Positions 1 to 10,294 of a stretch of 64,000 nucleotides of DNA are shown here, one piece after another. The position numbers and the translations under genes were made by a program. Below the pieces are notes generated by a model. That model searched no databases. It saw nothing but the letters and a program-made list of their open reading frames with translations, and had not been told where the DNA came from. Origin of the DNA: Planctomycetota bacterium (GTDB lineage Bacteria; Planctomycetota; UBA1135; UBA2386); contig JACKHZ010000011.1 of assembly GCA_020638735.1 (NCBI GenBank), positions 558,001 through 622,000 on the forward strand. Direction: 5' to 3'. How positions within the stretch are numbered: position 1 is the stretch's first letter; every line of letters begins with the position of its first letter.

Positions 1-619
1 CCCCGTTGGCGGTGAACGCGAGCGCCCGCACCTGGCCGGTGGGGATGCCGGCGAACGCCGACCACGTGGCCCCGTTCCACCGGGCGATGCCCCCTGCCGC
101 GACCCCGTCGATGCTCGAGAACGAACCACCGACCACCAGGTCCCCATTGGGTGCCAAGGCCATCGTTCTCACGACGCCGCTGGGCGTCGCGCCGAGCGGC
201 TGCCATGTGCTGCCATTCCACCGCACGACCCGCCCGCCGCCGGGCGCGAGGTTACTGCCCCCGGCCACCAACTGGCCGTTGGGCAGCACCGCGAGCGCCT
301 CGATGCTGGCGCCATAGCCGCTCGGCAGGTCGCCCAGCGGCTGCCAGCTGGCGGTGACCGGATCGAGCTGGGCGATGTCGATGCAGCGCTCGGCACCGGC
401 GATCTCGAAGTCACCGCCGATCACCGTGCGCGGTTGCAGCGGCCCAGCGCCGTCGGGATCCCACACCGCGAACGCGCGCACCTCACCGTCGACGCCGGCC
501 ATCGGCATCGCCGGCTGCAGGGTCGGCGAGCACTGGGCCACGGCGGGCACGGTCAACAGCAGTGAACCGGCGAAACGCAGCCCGTCGACGACGCGCCGCG
601 ACAAGGTGACTCTTCCCAT
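1..619 (-). CDS. Secreted beta-propeller protein, N-terminal part (runs off the window)
   Basis: An open frame read leftward from the ATG at 617-619 stays open to the left edge, giving about 206 residues of a longer protein. Residues 10-29 form a signal peptide (LRFAGSLLLTVPAVAQ). After it come propeller-like repeats of the type LAVLPNGQLVAGGS, RWNGSTWQPLG, MALAPNGDLVVGGSFSSIDG, RWNGATWSAF. These resemble delta-60/kelch-like repeats of exported planctomycete proteins, probably extracellular or periplasmic. There is no earlier in-frame ATG or GTG. It lies downstream of the haemoglobin gene on the same strand, 87 bases away. The function is unknown, and the C-terminal part that might carry a sorting or anchoring signal lies outside the window. 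Confidence 0.7.
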   Translation of the reverse strand, partial: MGRVTLSRRVVDGLRFAGSLLLTVPAVAQCSPTLQPAMPMAGVDGEVRAFAVWDPDGAGPLQPRTVIGGDFEIAGAERCIDIAQLDPVTASWQPLGDLPSGYGASIEALAVLPNGQLVAGGSNLAPGGGRVVRWNGSTWQPLGATPSGVVRTMALAPNGDLVVGGSFSSIDGVAAGGIARWNGATWSAFAGIPTGQVRALAFTANG

Positions 620-706
620 GAAGTCCCGCTGTCCGAGAGGGGTGAGGGCGAGCGGGCAGCTTAGACACCCGCCACCACCGCCACAACGGGCACCTGTGCT
701 GAGGGG

Positions 707-1084
707 TCAGCCGCGGTTGATCAGGAACGTCGCGATGTCGCCCAGGAACCGCTCGAGGTAGCCCCGCAGCTCCGGCGCCACGCCCTGCTCGTCGACCGCC
801 GCCATCATCAACTCCATCCACCGATCGCGCGCCGCGCGGTCGATCGCGAACGGCATGTGCCGCATGCGCAGCCGCGGGTGGCCGCGCTCCTCGATGTAGG
901 TCTGCGGGCCGCCGAAGCGATAGACCAGGAAGGTCTTGAGCCGGTGCTCGGCGCCGACGAGGTCCTGCTCGGGATACATCGGCCCGAGGATCGGGTCGGC
1001 CGGCACGCGGCGGTAGAACCCGGCGACGATCGCTTCGATCGTGTCGCGGCCCAGCAGGTCGAAGATCGGCAGCTCGTCGGTCAC
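707..1084 (-). CDS. glbO: Truncated haemoglobin, group II (trHbO type)
   Basis: This is a 125-residue haem protein of the 2/2 globin fold, a cytoplasmic binder of O2 or reactive nitrogen species. Group II hallmarks are visible: Tyr24 (B10) in FYRRV, Tyr55 (CD1) in YRFGGP, the RGHPRLRMRHMPF block with proximal His76 (F8), and Trp89 (G8) in RDRWMELM. The length is normal for the family. The start is a GTG (1082-1084), chosen because the protein begins at the conserved helix there; upstream residues in the same frame look like low-complexity shadow. It diverges from ruvB with only 90 bases between the starts, so the two share a promoter region. Group assignment is confident; the physiological ligand cannot be read from sequence. 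Confidence 0.88.
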   Translation of the reverse strand: MTDELPIFDLLGRDTIEAIVAGFYRRVPADPILGPMYPEQDLVGAEHRLKTFLVYRFGGPQTYIEERGHPRLRMRHMPFAIDRAARDRWMELMMAAVDEQGVAPELRGYLERFLGDIATFLINRG

Positions 1085-1174
1085 GCGCCCAGCGTCGGCG
1101 CCGTCGCGGCGAACGCAAGCCTCGGCCGCACCTTCGTGCAAACCGCGGCGGGCGTCACTACCATCGCTGCGCCG

Positions 1175-2187
1175 ATGGTCTTCCACAACGCACCCGACCC
1201 GGGCGAACGCGAGTTCGACCGCAGCCTGCGGCCGAGCACGTTCACCGAGTTCGTCGGCCAGGAGCAGATCCGCGACAACCTGCGCATCGCCATCGCCGCG
1301 GCCACCGAGCGCCGCGAGCCGCTCGACCACGTGCTGCTGTGCGGCCCGCCCGGCCTCGGCAAGACCACGCTCGCGCATCTGATCGCGCAGGGCATGCAGT
1401 CCGACATCGTGCTGACCAGCGGCCCGGCGCTCGGCGCGCCGAAGGACCTCGCCGGCACCCTGACGCGACTGCAGCGCAACCAAGTGCTGTTCATCGACGA
1501 GATCCACCGCCTGCCGAAGGCGCTCGAGGAGTACCTCTACTCGGCGATGGAGGACCACGCGATCGACGTGGTGCTCGACCCGGGTCCCGGCGGCCGCAGC
1601 GTGCGCCTGGGCGTGCAGCCGTTCACGCTGGTCGGCGCGACCACGCGCGAGGGCCTGCTGACCGCGGCGTTCCGGTCGCGCTTCGGCATCGTCGAGCGGC
1701 TCGAACCCTACCCGGCCAGCGACATCGAGCAGATCCTGCTGCGCGCCGCCCGGCGCCTGGGCGTCAACCTCGACGCCGGCGCCGCGAGCCTGTGTGCCGA
1801 GCGCTGCCGTGGCACACCGCGCATGGCGCTGCGGCTGCTGCGCCGCGTGCGCGACCTCGCGCAGGTGCAGAACAAGGAATCGATCGACCTCGCCGCCGCC
1901 GAGGAGGGCCTGCAGCGGCTGCGCGTCGACGCGCTGGGCCTCGAGGAGGTCGACCGCCGATTGCTGCGCGCGCTCGTGCAGCGCGGCGAGCCGGTCGGGC
2001 TCAAGACGTTGGCGGCGATGATCGACGAGGCCGAGGACACGCTCGAGGAAGTGCTCGAGCCGCACCTGATCCGCTGCGGCCTCTTGGCCCGCACGCCGCG
2101 CGGCCGCGTCGCCACGGCCCGCGCCTACGAACACCTGGGTCTGCCCAACGCCGCACCGCGGCGCCTCGACGGCGAGCTGCCGTTCGC

Positions 2188-2191
<4 letters not shown>
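1175..2191 (+). CDS. ruvB: Holliday junction branch migration ATPase RuvB
   Basis: RuvB is the hexameric AAA+ motor that drives branch migration of Holliday junctions with RuvA. At 338 residues it has the normal length. The Walker A motif GPPGLGKTT is at residues 57-65 and the Walker B/DEIH motif (LFIDEIHR) at about 105-112. The RuvB signature ERREPLDHVLL precedes Walker A. The FRSRFG arginine-finger segment is present, and the C-terminal winged-helix domain ends in RTPRGRVATARAYEHLG, the usual RuvB ending. The ATG at 1175 was chosen because the RuvB N-terminus (EREFDRSLRPSTFTEFVGQ) follows within 11 residues. ruvA and ruvC are not adjacent. The stop overlaps the tgt start (ATGA), so translation is probably coupled. 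Confidence 0.96.
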
Positions 2192-3293
<1,102 letters not shown>

Positions 3294-3297
<4 letters not shown>

Positions 3298-4418
3298 CGA
3301 TGGTCCGCCGCGCTCTCTCCCTGCTGCTCACGCTGCTGTTCGCCAGCCTGCTCGCGGCGCAGGACGCGACCTTCGCCATCGGCACGTGGAACCTCGAGTT
3401 CCTCGGCGCCGCGCCGACCTTCCGCCGCGACACGCCGCCGCGCACCGACGACGACCTGGCGGCGATCGGCAAGAAGGTCGCGGAGCTCGGCGTGGCGGTG
3501 CTGGGCGTCGAGGAGATCTGCGGCGAAGCCCCGCTCGAGAAGGTCTGTGCCGGCGCCGGACCGACGTGGCGCTTCGTGCTCGGCACCAGCGGCAGCTGGG
3601 ACGACGGCAAGACGCAGCAGGGCGTCGGCTTCCTCTACGACGAAGCGCTGGTCGAGCTGCTGTGGGCCGAGGAGCTGCTGGACTTCCCGAGCGAACTCGA
3701 CGGCCTGCCGGTGTTCCACCGGAAGCCGGTCACCGCGGTGTTCCGGCACCGCGCCACCGGCTGCGACTTCCGCTGCGTCGTCGTGCACCTGAAGGCGGGC
3801 CAGAAGGCGCAGGACGAGCAGAAGCGCGCGCTGGAGGCGACGACGCTGCAGGCGTGGATCGCCGGCCTGCTGCGCGACCCCGCCGAGGACCCGGACATCG
3901 TCGTACTCGGCGACTTCAACTGCGGCTACGACGCGCCGCCGCGGGCGATCCTCGAGCGCGACGGGCTGCTGCACTACCTGCCGCAACCGCACAAGGCGTC
4001 GACCATCATGCACTTCGACGACGCCATCGATCAGGTCGTCGGCGCGCGCGGCTTCGCCGAACTGCGCCGCGACGGCCGCCGCGATCACCCGGTCGATGGC
4101 GAGGCCGAGCGCAAGGCGTTCCGCAAGACCTACAGCGACCACTTCCCGGTCACCGCCACCGTCGTCGCGCGCGGCGACGACGACCCCGACGCGCACTTCT
4201 GGCGCGGCCCGCCGGGCCAGCGCCTGCCGGTCTCGCTGCGACGCTGGCCACCGCAGGTCGGCGCCGAGGTGCTGCTGACGCTGACCTCCGGCGCCGAGCA
4301 GCGCGGCAAGCTGCTGCAACCGCTGCCGGACGCCGGGTGGATCGTGCTGGAGATCGGCGGCGTGATCTGCGCCATACCAGTCGCGCAGGTCGCGATGCTG
4401 CAGGTCGCGCCGCGCTGA
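3294..4418 (+). CDS. Exported endonuclease/exonuclease/phosphatase-family protein
   Basis: A 374-residue protein with a signal peptide (residues 4-22, RRALSLLLTLLFASLLAAQ), so it probably acts outside the cytoplasm. EEP-fold motifs appear in order: GTWNLEF (about 30-36), VEEI for the metal-binding Glu, VVVHLKAGQ, GDFNCG (about 207-212) and the catalytic YSDHFPV (about 280-286). The last 80 residues form a small beta-rich extension (GAEVLLTLTSG through VAQVAMLQVAPR) that resembles an Sm/SH3-like barrel and is not part of the catalytic fold. Substrate could be DNA, RNA or a phosphoester; secreted bacterial members are often nucleases. ATG at 3294 overlaps the tgt stop; a second ATG at 3300 is equally usable and would shorten the protein by two residues. 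Confidence 0.82.
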
Positions 4419-4699
4419 GCGTTCGAGCTCCCGTGGGGCCCGGCCTCCTGTCCGATCCGCGCCGCACCGCAAGCAGTCTCAGATCGGTGCCCGCACATGG
4501 TCGGGCCGCGGGTCGTCCGCCCCGGCCCGTTGGCATCGCTGCTTGCCTGTAGCCGCCGGATGGTCGATCCTGCGCGTGCGAGCATCGTCCCGAAACTCGC
4601 CCGAGCGCATGAGCTAGCCTGTCCGCGGACGACAAACTTCGTCCTCGTTGCGCATCGGGTGCAACAAGTCCGCACCGAGTCCGTTCCCGCCGCCGATCC
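4419..4699. other. Intergenic region upstream of the duplicated-domain protein
   Basis: These 281 bases hold no convincing coding frame. The region probably contains the promoter of the gene starting at 4700. A 6-bp inverted repeat (GGACGA at 4627-4632, TCGTCC at 4639-4644, 6-base spacer) is the only local structure I see. No ribosome-binding site is obvious before the ATG. Confidence 0.4.
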
Positions 4700-6502
4700 A
4701 TGCACCATCGCCAAGCAGTCCTGGCCATCGCAGCCCTCGCCCCCTTCGCCGCGGCACAGAGCTACGCCTCGATCGACGACGCGCCGGTCAACCCGGCACT
4801 GAGCCCGGCGACGTCGACGTTCCTGTCGCTGCCCGGCTCGTTCACCGACCTGGTGCGCTCCGGCGGCGGACAGTTCGTCGACTTCGGCGACGGCACGGCG
4901 CGCCTGACCTGCCGCGTGTTCAGCCAGAGCAACCTCTACGTCGCGTTCCTGGTCGACATCCAGCTGTCGGGGAAGGTCCGGCCGATCGACCCTGGCTACC
5001 CGCCGATCAACACGCCGGACGAGCGTCTCTTCGGCGCGGCCTACGACCCGGTCGGCCCGATCGATCCGAGCACCTTCACCTACTTCACGGCCGCGACCGG
5101 CACCCTGACCGGCGTGCGCAACATGGCCGGTACCGTGCTGACGCTGGCCGCCACCGAGCCGGTGCAGATCGGCTCCGGCGCCAACAACACCAACGATCAC
5201 TACGGCCTGTTCGGTGAGTTCGCGGCGACCGTCACCCAGGGCGCGCTGTCGGTGACCGGCCCGGCGACGCTCGCGCTCGACTTCGAGACCATGTCGAGCG
5301 AGCCGACCACGCATCCGCAACCCTACGACGGCCTGAGCAGCCTGCCCGCCGGCCGGGCGATGGTGATCCCCGGCGTCGGCGACGACTACGTGTTCGTGCC
5401 GGCGGCCGACTTCCACGAGTTCGACGACGGCACCGCCACCGTGCTCGGTTCACTGAAGCGCCTCGCCGATCCGGACGACACCTGGGACCTCGCCGTCAGC
5501 TGGTCCGGCCGCGTCGACCCGAGCCAGGCCAACTACCCGCCGGTCGGCAGCCCGGTGCTGCAGCTGCTGCCGCTGGCCTACGTGCAGAACGGCGGTCTGA
5601 TCGATCCGGACCATTGGCACTACTACACGGCCGCCACGGCGACGCTGACCGGCACCGGCGTCAACGCGGGCGGCGAGCTGTCGCTGACGCCGACCGTCGC
5701 CACCCAGGTCGGCGGCGGCGCCAACAACACCAACAGCTACTTCGGCTTCTACGGCGCGTTCTCCGCCAGCGTCGTCACCCAGCCGACGCAGCGCACGTTG
5801 GCGCCGGTCGGTGACGTCGAGCTGTTCACGCTGACGGCGGTGTTCCCGGTGCTGCCGTTCCCGTCGCTCACCGCGCCGGCGACGACGCCGACGCTGCCGA
5901 CGCTGACCGCAGATGGCGTCGTGCTCGAGGGCGACAACCTCTACTGGACCGAGCTGGCCGCGTTCGACTTCGACCTGATGGGCAAGGGCGACGCGACGGC
6001 GTGGTTCAACGGCTACTTCCGGGTGCTCGACAACCAGCACCTCGAGGTCCACCCGCGCGCGGTGCAGTCGCCGGGCCTGCACAACGTGCTGGTCTACAAC
6101 CCGGCGATCCAGAGCAACTCGGTGCAGGTCGATCTGGTGCAGCCGACGGTGCCGACGCTGGTCGCCGAGCCGAGCATCGGCGAGTTCGGCGTGGTCCACG
6201 CGCGCGTGCACCACGGCACCGTCACCGGCCCGGCGTTCACGATGATGACGCTGAGCACCACGCAGCTGCCGAGCGTCTACCCGGGCCTCGCCAGCCTGAC
6301 CATCGGCAACAACTTCACCGACCTGCTGATCGACTACACGCTCTACAGCCACGACGCCGACGGCATCGCCGCTGCCAACTTCGGCCCGATCACCGCACAG
6401 CTGCTCGGTCTGACGTTCTACTTCCAGGCCGTGATCCTCGACGTCGGCGCGCAGACGGTGCCGCTGCCGGCCACCAACGACTGGACGGTGCTGTTCCAGT
6501 AG
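4700..6502 (+). CDS. Secreted protein with two tandem copies of an unnamed domain
   Basis: A 600-residue exported protein with a signal peptide at residues 1-20 (ending FAAAQ). Residues about 45-178 and 214-358 are two copies of one domain, offset by exactly 180 residues. Shared landmarks are DFGDGTA/EFDDGTA, YPP, IDPSTFTYFTAATGTLTG/IDPDHWHYYTAATATLTG and a GANNTN block followed by G-x-F/Y-G-x-F. Residues about 375-485 look like an IPT/TIG-like beta-sandwich (TLTADGVVLEGDNLYW, HNVLVYNPAIQSNS). The C-terminal part ends in a hydrophobic GLTFYFQAVILD segment and TNDWTVLFQ, a style I associate with secreted proteins of high-GC planctomycetes. I do not recognise the repeated domain, and no catalytic motif is visible. 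A structural or adhesive surface role is only a guess. It converges with the zinc-ribbon gene 18 bases away. Confidence 0.75.
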   Translation: MHHRQAVLAIAALAPFAAAQSYASIDDAPVNPALSPATSTFLSLPGSFTDLVRSGGGQFVDFGDGTARLTCRVFSQSNLYVAFLVDIQLSGKVRPIDPGYPPINTPDERLFGAAYDPVGPIDPSTFTYFTAATGTLTGVRNMAGTVLTLAATEPVQIGSGANNTNDHYGLFGEFAATVTQGALSVTGPATLALDFETMSSEPTTHPQPYDGLSSLPAGRAMVIPGVGDDYVFVPAADFHEFDDGTATVLGSLKRLADPDDTWDLAVSWSGRVDPSQANYPPVGSPVLQLLPLAYVQNGGLIDPDHWHYYTAATATLTGTGVNAGGELSLTPTVATQVGGGANNTNSYFGFYGAFSASVVTQPTQRTLAPVGDVELFTLTAVFPVLPFPSLTAPATTPTLPTLTADGVVLEGDNLYWTELAAFDFDLMGKGDATAWFNGYFRVLDNQHLEVHPRAVQSPGLHNVLVYNPAIQSNSVQVDLVQPTVPTLVAEPSIGEFGVVHARVHHGTVTGPAFTMMTLSTTQLPSVYPGLASLTIGNNFTDLLIDYTLYSHDADGIAAANFGPITAQLLGLTFYFQAVILDVGAQTVPLPATNDWTVLFQ

Positions 6503-6520
6503 TCGCGACCGCGCGCGACG

Positions 6521-6787
6521 TCAGCGTCGCAGCAGGGTCAGCCACAACAGCAACAGCGCGGTGACGATCGCCACCGCGGCCAGCGCCACGCGGCGCAGCG
6601 CCGGCTTCGGCGCCGGGTCGCTGTCCGGCCCGTAGCCGTCGGGGATGTCGATGCTCCGGTAGTCGATCTCCTCGTCGTCGAGCCAGCCGGTGCGCGCGTC
6701 GCTGCCGCACTCGCGGCACACGGTGCGACCGGCCGGAACCTCGGCGCCGCAATGCGGGCACTCGAACGTCGGCTTGCGGCGGCTCAT
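6521..6787 (-). CDS. Small zinc-ribbon protein with C-terminal membrane anchor
   Basis: An 88-residue protein with a rubredoxin-like zinc ribbon at residues 10-29 (CPHCGAEVP and CRECG, four Cys). An acidic linker follows (DDEEIDYRSIDIPDGYG), then a single hydrophobic helix at about 68-86 (ALAAVAIVTALLLLWLTLL) ending in two Arg. This suggests a tail-anchored protein with the ribbon in the cytoplasm. Its ATG overlaps the stop of the upstream DUF2961 gene (TGA inside ATGA), so the two are translationally coupled. Similar short ribbon-plus-helix proteins are common in Planctomycetota and lack an assigned role. Confidence 0.75.
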   Translation of the reverse strand: MSRRKPTFECPHCGAEVPAGRTVCRECGSDARTGWLDDEEIDYRSIDIPDGYGPDSDPAPKPALRRVALAAVAIVTALLLLWLTLLRR

Positions 6788-8781
6788 CGGACCTTCTCCA
6801 GCAGCAGGTAGTCGAGGCCGACCATGCCCCTGGGCGTCGCGCGCTCGTTGTGACCGACCAGCTCGAGCACCAGCTCGAGCTCCCCCGCCGGGAGCGTCAC
6901 CTCGCCGAAGTCGACCGGCCCCGAGCTCGTCACCTTGGCGGAGTAGCCGTCGAACGGCTCGGCGAGCGGCGTGCCGGCCAGCGACAACCGCACGACGCCG
7001 AAGTCCTCGGCGCAGACGAACGCGGCGCGCACCCGGTAGCGACCGGCGTCGGCGACCGGCACCACCAGGGTCAGGCGGTCGCCGACCGCGCCGTCGCGCC
7101 ACCAACGGTCCGCGTCGCCCGAGAACGCGCCGCCGAAGATCGACAGGTCCTGGCGTTCGTGCGTGCCGCCGGTGCAACTGCGCACCGTGAGCTGTTCACC
7201 CTCGAGCGCGCCGGCCACCGCGAGCGTGCGCGGCGCCGCGAGCCGCGGCAGCGCGCGGTCGGCGACCGACGGCACCGCAGGCAGGCCGGGCGACGCCCCG
7301 GCGCTGCCGTACCAGAAGGCCACCGTCGCGTAGTCCACGGCGATGTCCTCGACCCAGTGCCAGCGCTCGAGCTCGAAGCGCAGCGAGCACTGGAACGGCA
7401 CGTGGTCGAGCAGCTGCGCGCGGAACAGCTGGGTGAAGCCGAAGTTCATCGGCCCGTCGCAGACCACCTGCGCGTGGAACGGCGCCTCGAACGGCGTCGG
7501 ATCGCACCACGCGTAGCCGAAGTAGTCCTCGGTGCCGGTGCCCCACCACGACGGAAACGCCTCGCCGTCGACCCAGAGCCGCTCGTCGCCTTCGCCCCAC
7601 CAGATCTTCGACGGGTTGCGCACCAGCAGCGAACAGCCGACGAAGCGGCCGCGGCCCTTGGCGTCGAGCACCAGGTGGTCGGAGAACGGCCGCGTCGGCG
7701 TCGCCTTGACCAGGTGGTAGTCGGCGTGGAACAACAGCGGCGCCGCGGGCCCGGCCGCCAGCGGGGCCAGCTCGCCGGACAACTGCACCTCGACGTCGCC
7801 GAGGCCGCCTTCGACGACCAGCTCCACCGTGCCGCCCTCCGGCATCGGCATCGGCCACCGGCACCACGCGCGTCGGTCGGGATCGATGCCCATGACGTGG
7901 CTGCGCCACGGCCGCCACGCCGACGCCGCGCAGAAGAACGACGCCAGCGGGACCCGCACGGTCTGCTCGTCACCGCAGCGCACGACGAGCAGCACCCGGT
8001 CCAGCAACGGGCCCAATCGTTCCGCGGTCAGCTCCCCGGGCGCCGACACGCGGACCTCGAGCGCGCGAACCTCGACGCCGCTCCGGACATGCGCCGGCTG
8101 GCCGGCGGTCGCCGTCGAGTACGAGAAGTCCACCCGTGCGCCACGGTCCAACGCGCCGAGGGCCTGCCAGCGCGCTGCGGCCACGGGCCTCTCCGGCGAG
8201 AACGATTCGACCGCGGTGCCGTCGGGAAAGAGCGCGACGTCGGCGAGGTAGTAGAGGTCGCCCGCCTCGGCAGACACCGTCAGGTGCTTCGCGAACGGCA
8301 CCGGCAGGTAGACGTTGCCGCCGCGCGAGCGCATCGCCGCCAGGGGCGCCGGCGCGCCAGCGAGGGCGCCGCTGCACAACGCGCCGAAGTCGACCGACCA
8401 GACCCGCGCGCCGTCGACGTCGAAGTGCAGCGCGCCGGTCGGATTCGCCGACCACAGGCGCGCCATGCAGCCCGGTCCGTCGACGTCGACCAGGACGTGC
8501 TCGCGGGCGCCATCGCGTTCGACGACCCGCAGATAGTGACCCCGGTCGTCATTCGCGTACCAGCGGTCCGCGTGCCGCGGGTCGGTCCCGCAGCGGCGGT
8601 CGTAGCTGCTGAACTGCACGCATCGTTCGCCGACGAGCGGCGGCCGCTGCAGCCAATCGAGCTCCGTCAGCATCGACGCCAGCGCCGAACCGTCGACGCG
8701 CGTCGACTCCTGACCCGGCACGCCCGCTGCCGCGCCGCCGACGGCGAGCAGCACGAGACCAGCGGCACACAGCGCGTTCAT
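6784..8781 (-). CDS. Exported DUF2961-family protein (glycan-processing candidate)
   Basis: A 665-residue protein with a signal peptide (MNALCAAGLVLLAVGGAAAG). The central segment carries the DUF2961 hallmark: KIWWGEGDERLWVDGE followed by FPSWWGTGTEDYFGYAW, then FEAPFHAQV and GFTQLFRAQLLDHVPF. DUF2961 members are double jelly-roll proteins, several of which are glycoside hydrolases, so a secreted glycan-active enzyme is the likely role. The last 140 residues form a separate beta-sandwich (LTLVVPVADAGRYRVRAAFV through GMVGLDYLLLEKV), resembling a carbohydrate-binding module. ATG at 8781 was chosen because a signal peptide begins there. It is divergent from the Omp85-like gene (82 bases) and coupled to the zinc-ribbon gene. 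Confidence 0.82.
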   Translation of the reverse strand: MNALCAAGLVLLAVGGAAAGVPGQESTRVDGSALASMLTELDWLQRPPLVGERCVQFSSYDRRCGTDPRHADRWYANDDRGHYLRVVERDGAREHVLVDVDGPGCMARLWSANPTGALHFDVDGARVWSVDFGALCSGALAGAPAPLAAMRSRGGNVYLPVPFAKHLTVSAEAGDLYYLADVALFPDGTAVESFSPERPVAAARWQALGALDRGARVDFSYSTATAGQPAHVRSGVEVRALEVRVSAPGELTAERLGPLLDRVLLVVRCGDEQTVRVPLASFFCAASAWRPWRSHVMGIDPDRRAWCRWPMPMPEGGTVELVVEGGLGDVEVQLSGELAPLAAGPAAPLLFHADYHLVKATPTRPFSDHLVLDAKGRGRFVGCSLLVRNPSKIWWGEGDERLWVDGEAFPSWWGTGTEDYFGYAWCDPTPFEAPFHAQVVCDGPMNFGFTQLFRAQLLDHVPFQCSLRFELERWHWVEDIAVDYATVAFWYGSAGASPGLPAVPSVADRALPRLAAPRTLAVAGALEGEQLTVRSCTGGTHERQDLSIFGGAFSGDADRWWRDGAVGDRLTLVVPVADAGRYRVRAAFVCAEDFGVVRLSLAGTPLAEPFDGYSAKVTSSGPVDFGEVTLPAGELELVLELVGHNERATPRGMVGLDYLLLEKVR

Positions 8782-8863
8782 GCGAGCACCATAGCCGGCC
8801 ACGCGACGGTTGCGCGCCGGGCGTCGATCGCGACACTGCGCACCCGTGCATCCGCCATCCCGC

Positions 8864-10294
8864 ATGCTCCGCTGTCTGCTGCTCGTCTGGGCGGTCTCCT
8901 CCGCAGCGACGCAGGCCACGACCCAGGAGACGGCCCGTGCCGTCGAACCGGACCCGCCGCAAGAGCCGGCGCGCGCCGCCAGCACCGAGCCTCAGGACCC
9001 GTTGCAGCAGCCGACGCTGCCGTACGATCCCTTCCGCGGCATGGACCACGACGGCCGCATCCCGAAGCCGGCCTTCCCGACCGACCTCCAGCGGCCCGAA
9101 CGCTGGCGCTACACGCCGCCGGCGCGCATCAAGCCCGGCGGGGTCCTGGATCGGTTCTGGGTCAGCTCGTTCGTCACGCCGATCATCTTCCGCGAAGCCG
9201 ACATCGGCGTCGGCGGCGGCTTCGCCCTGACCGACATCGACTTCCTCAACGACAACTTCCGCCAGTTCGCCAACATCACCTGCACCTACTCGGCGGAAGG
9301 ACAGCAGACGTACCGCATCAACTGGTCGCGCTGGCTCGGCCATCGACCGATGCCGGACGGCGGCGTCATCCGCGAGGAGCGGGGCCGGCTCTACGCCCGC
9401 GGCGGCTACTCGAAGACGTTGACCCGGCGCTTCTTCGGCTTCGGCGACCGCAAGCAGACGCCGACCCTGAACCCGCAGGCGGGCGCCGTGCAGACCAGCT
9501 ACACGGAGGAGCTGACCGACCTCGGCTTCGGCGTGCGGCTGCCGCTGCCCGACGACGGCGGCGACTGGCTGCTGCGCCTCGACCTCGCCGCCGAGCGCCA
9601 CCAGCTGGCGCCCGGCCGCGTCAGCTCGCTGCCCAGCACCGACACGGTCTTCGGCAGCACCTTCCAGAGCGGCGACGGCGTCGATCAGCTGTGGCTCCTG
9701 ACCCAGTTCGCGTGGGACACGCGCGACAGCCAGATCCAGCCCTACTCCGGGAAGCGACTCGGCGTCACCGCCAACACGGCGTGGCAGACCAACGGCCAGC
9801 TCGGCGCGGTCGTCAGCGTCGACGCGCAGCACATCTTCGAGCTGCCGCCGCTGCTGCATCGCGGCGCCCACGGCCGCGAGGAGAACCCGCCGACCGACGT
9901 GCTGGCGTTCGGCGGCTTCGTGCAGGACACCTACGGGGACCTGCCGTTCTACAGCCTGCCGACGCTCGGCGGCACGCACACGCTGCGCGGCTACATCCAG
10001 AACCGCTTCACCGATCGCGCGGTGGCGCACTTCTCGACCGAGTATCGCCTCGGCCTGATCGCGCGCGGCTTCGCCTTCACCGACACGATCCGCATCGAGC
10101 GCATCGGGGTGGCCTTCTTCTACGACTGCGGCACGGTGGCCAGCGACGCCGACAAGCTGTTCGACGGCCGCTTCCTGCAGAGCTACGGCGTCGGGCTGCG
10201 GCTGGCGTTCGCGCGCGAGGCGCTGTTCCGCGTCGACTACGGCATCAGCGACGAAGGCGGCAACTTCACGATCGCGTTCGGCAACACGTTCTAG
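8864..10294 (+). CDS. Omp85/BamA-type outer-membrane beta-barrel protein without POTRA domains
   Basis: A 476-residue protein with a signal peptide (MLRCLLLVWAVSSAATQA), then a proline-rich stretch of about 80 residues and a membrane barrel from about residue 90. The Omp85 fingerprint is LGGTHTLRGY at about 365-374, with FSTEYRLGL after it and YGVGLRLAF late in the barrel. The chain ends in FTIAFGNTF, with the terminal Phe recognised by the Bam machine. No POTRA repeat is visible, unlike BamA or TamA, so a reduced single-barrel transporter or surface antigen is more likely than the essential BamA. ATG at 8864 was preferred over an upstream in-frame start because the signal peptide begins there. 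It converges with the FkbM gene; the stops share the bases CTAG. Confidence 0.8.
   Translation: MLRCLLLVWAVSSAATQATTQETARAVEPDPPQEPARAASTEPQDPLQQPTLPYDPFRGMDHDGRIPKPAFPTDLQRPERWRYTPPARIKPGGVLDRFWVSSFVTPIIFREADIGVGGGFALTDIDFLNDNFRQFANITCTYSAEGQQTYRINWSRWLGHRPMPDGGVIREERGRLYARGGYSKTLTRRFFGFGDRKQTPTLNPQAGAVQTSYTEELTDLGFGVRLPLPDDGGDWLLRLDLAAERHQLAPGRVSSLPSTDTVFGSTFQSGDGVDQLWLLTQFAWDTRDSQIQPYSGKRLGVTANTAWQTNGQLGAVVSVDAQHIFELPPLLHRGAHGREENPPTDVLAFGGFVQDTYGDLPFYSLPTLGGTHTLRGYIQNRFTDRAVAHFSTEYRLGLIARGFAFTDTIRIERIGVAFFYDCGTVASDADKLFDGRFLQSYGVGLRLAFAREALFRVDYGISDEGGNFTIAFGNTF

Noticed and set aside
4419..4699. tRNA-like stretch with TTCGAG near 4422
   Set aside because: No acceptor stem, anticodon arm or CCA end could be assembled around it.
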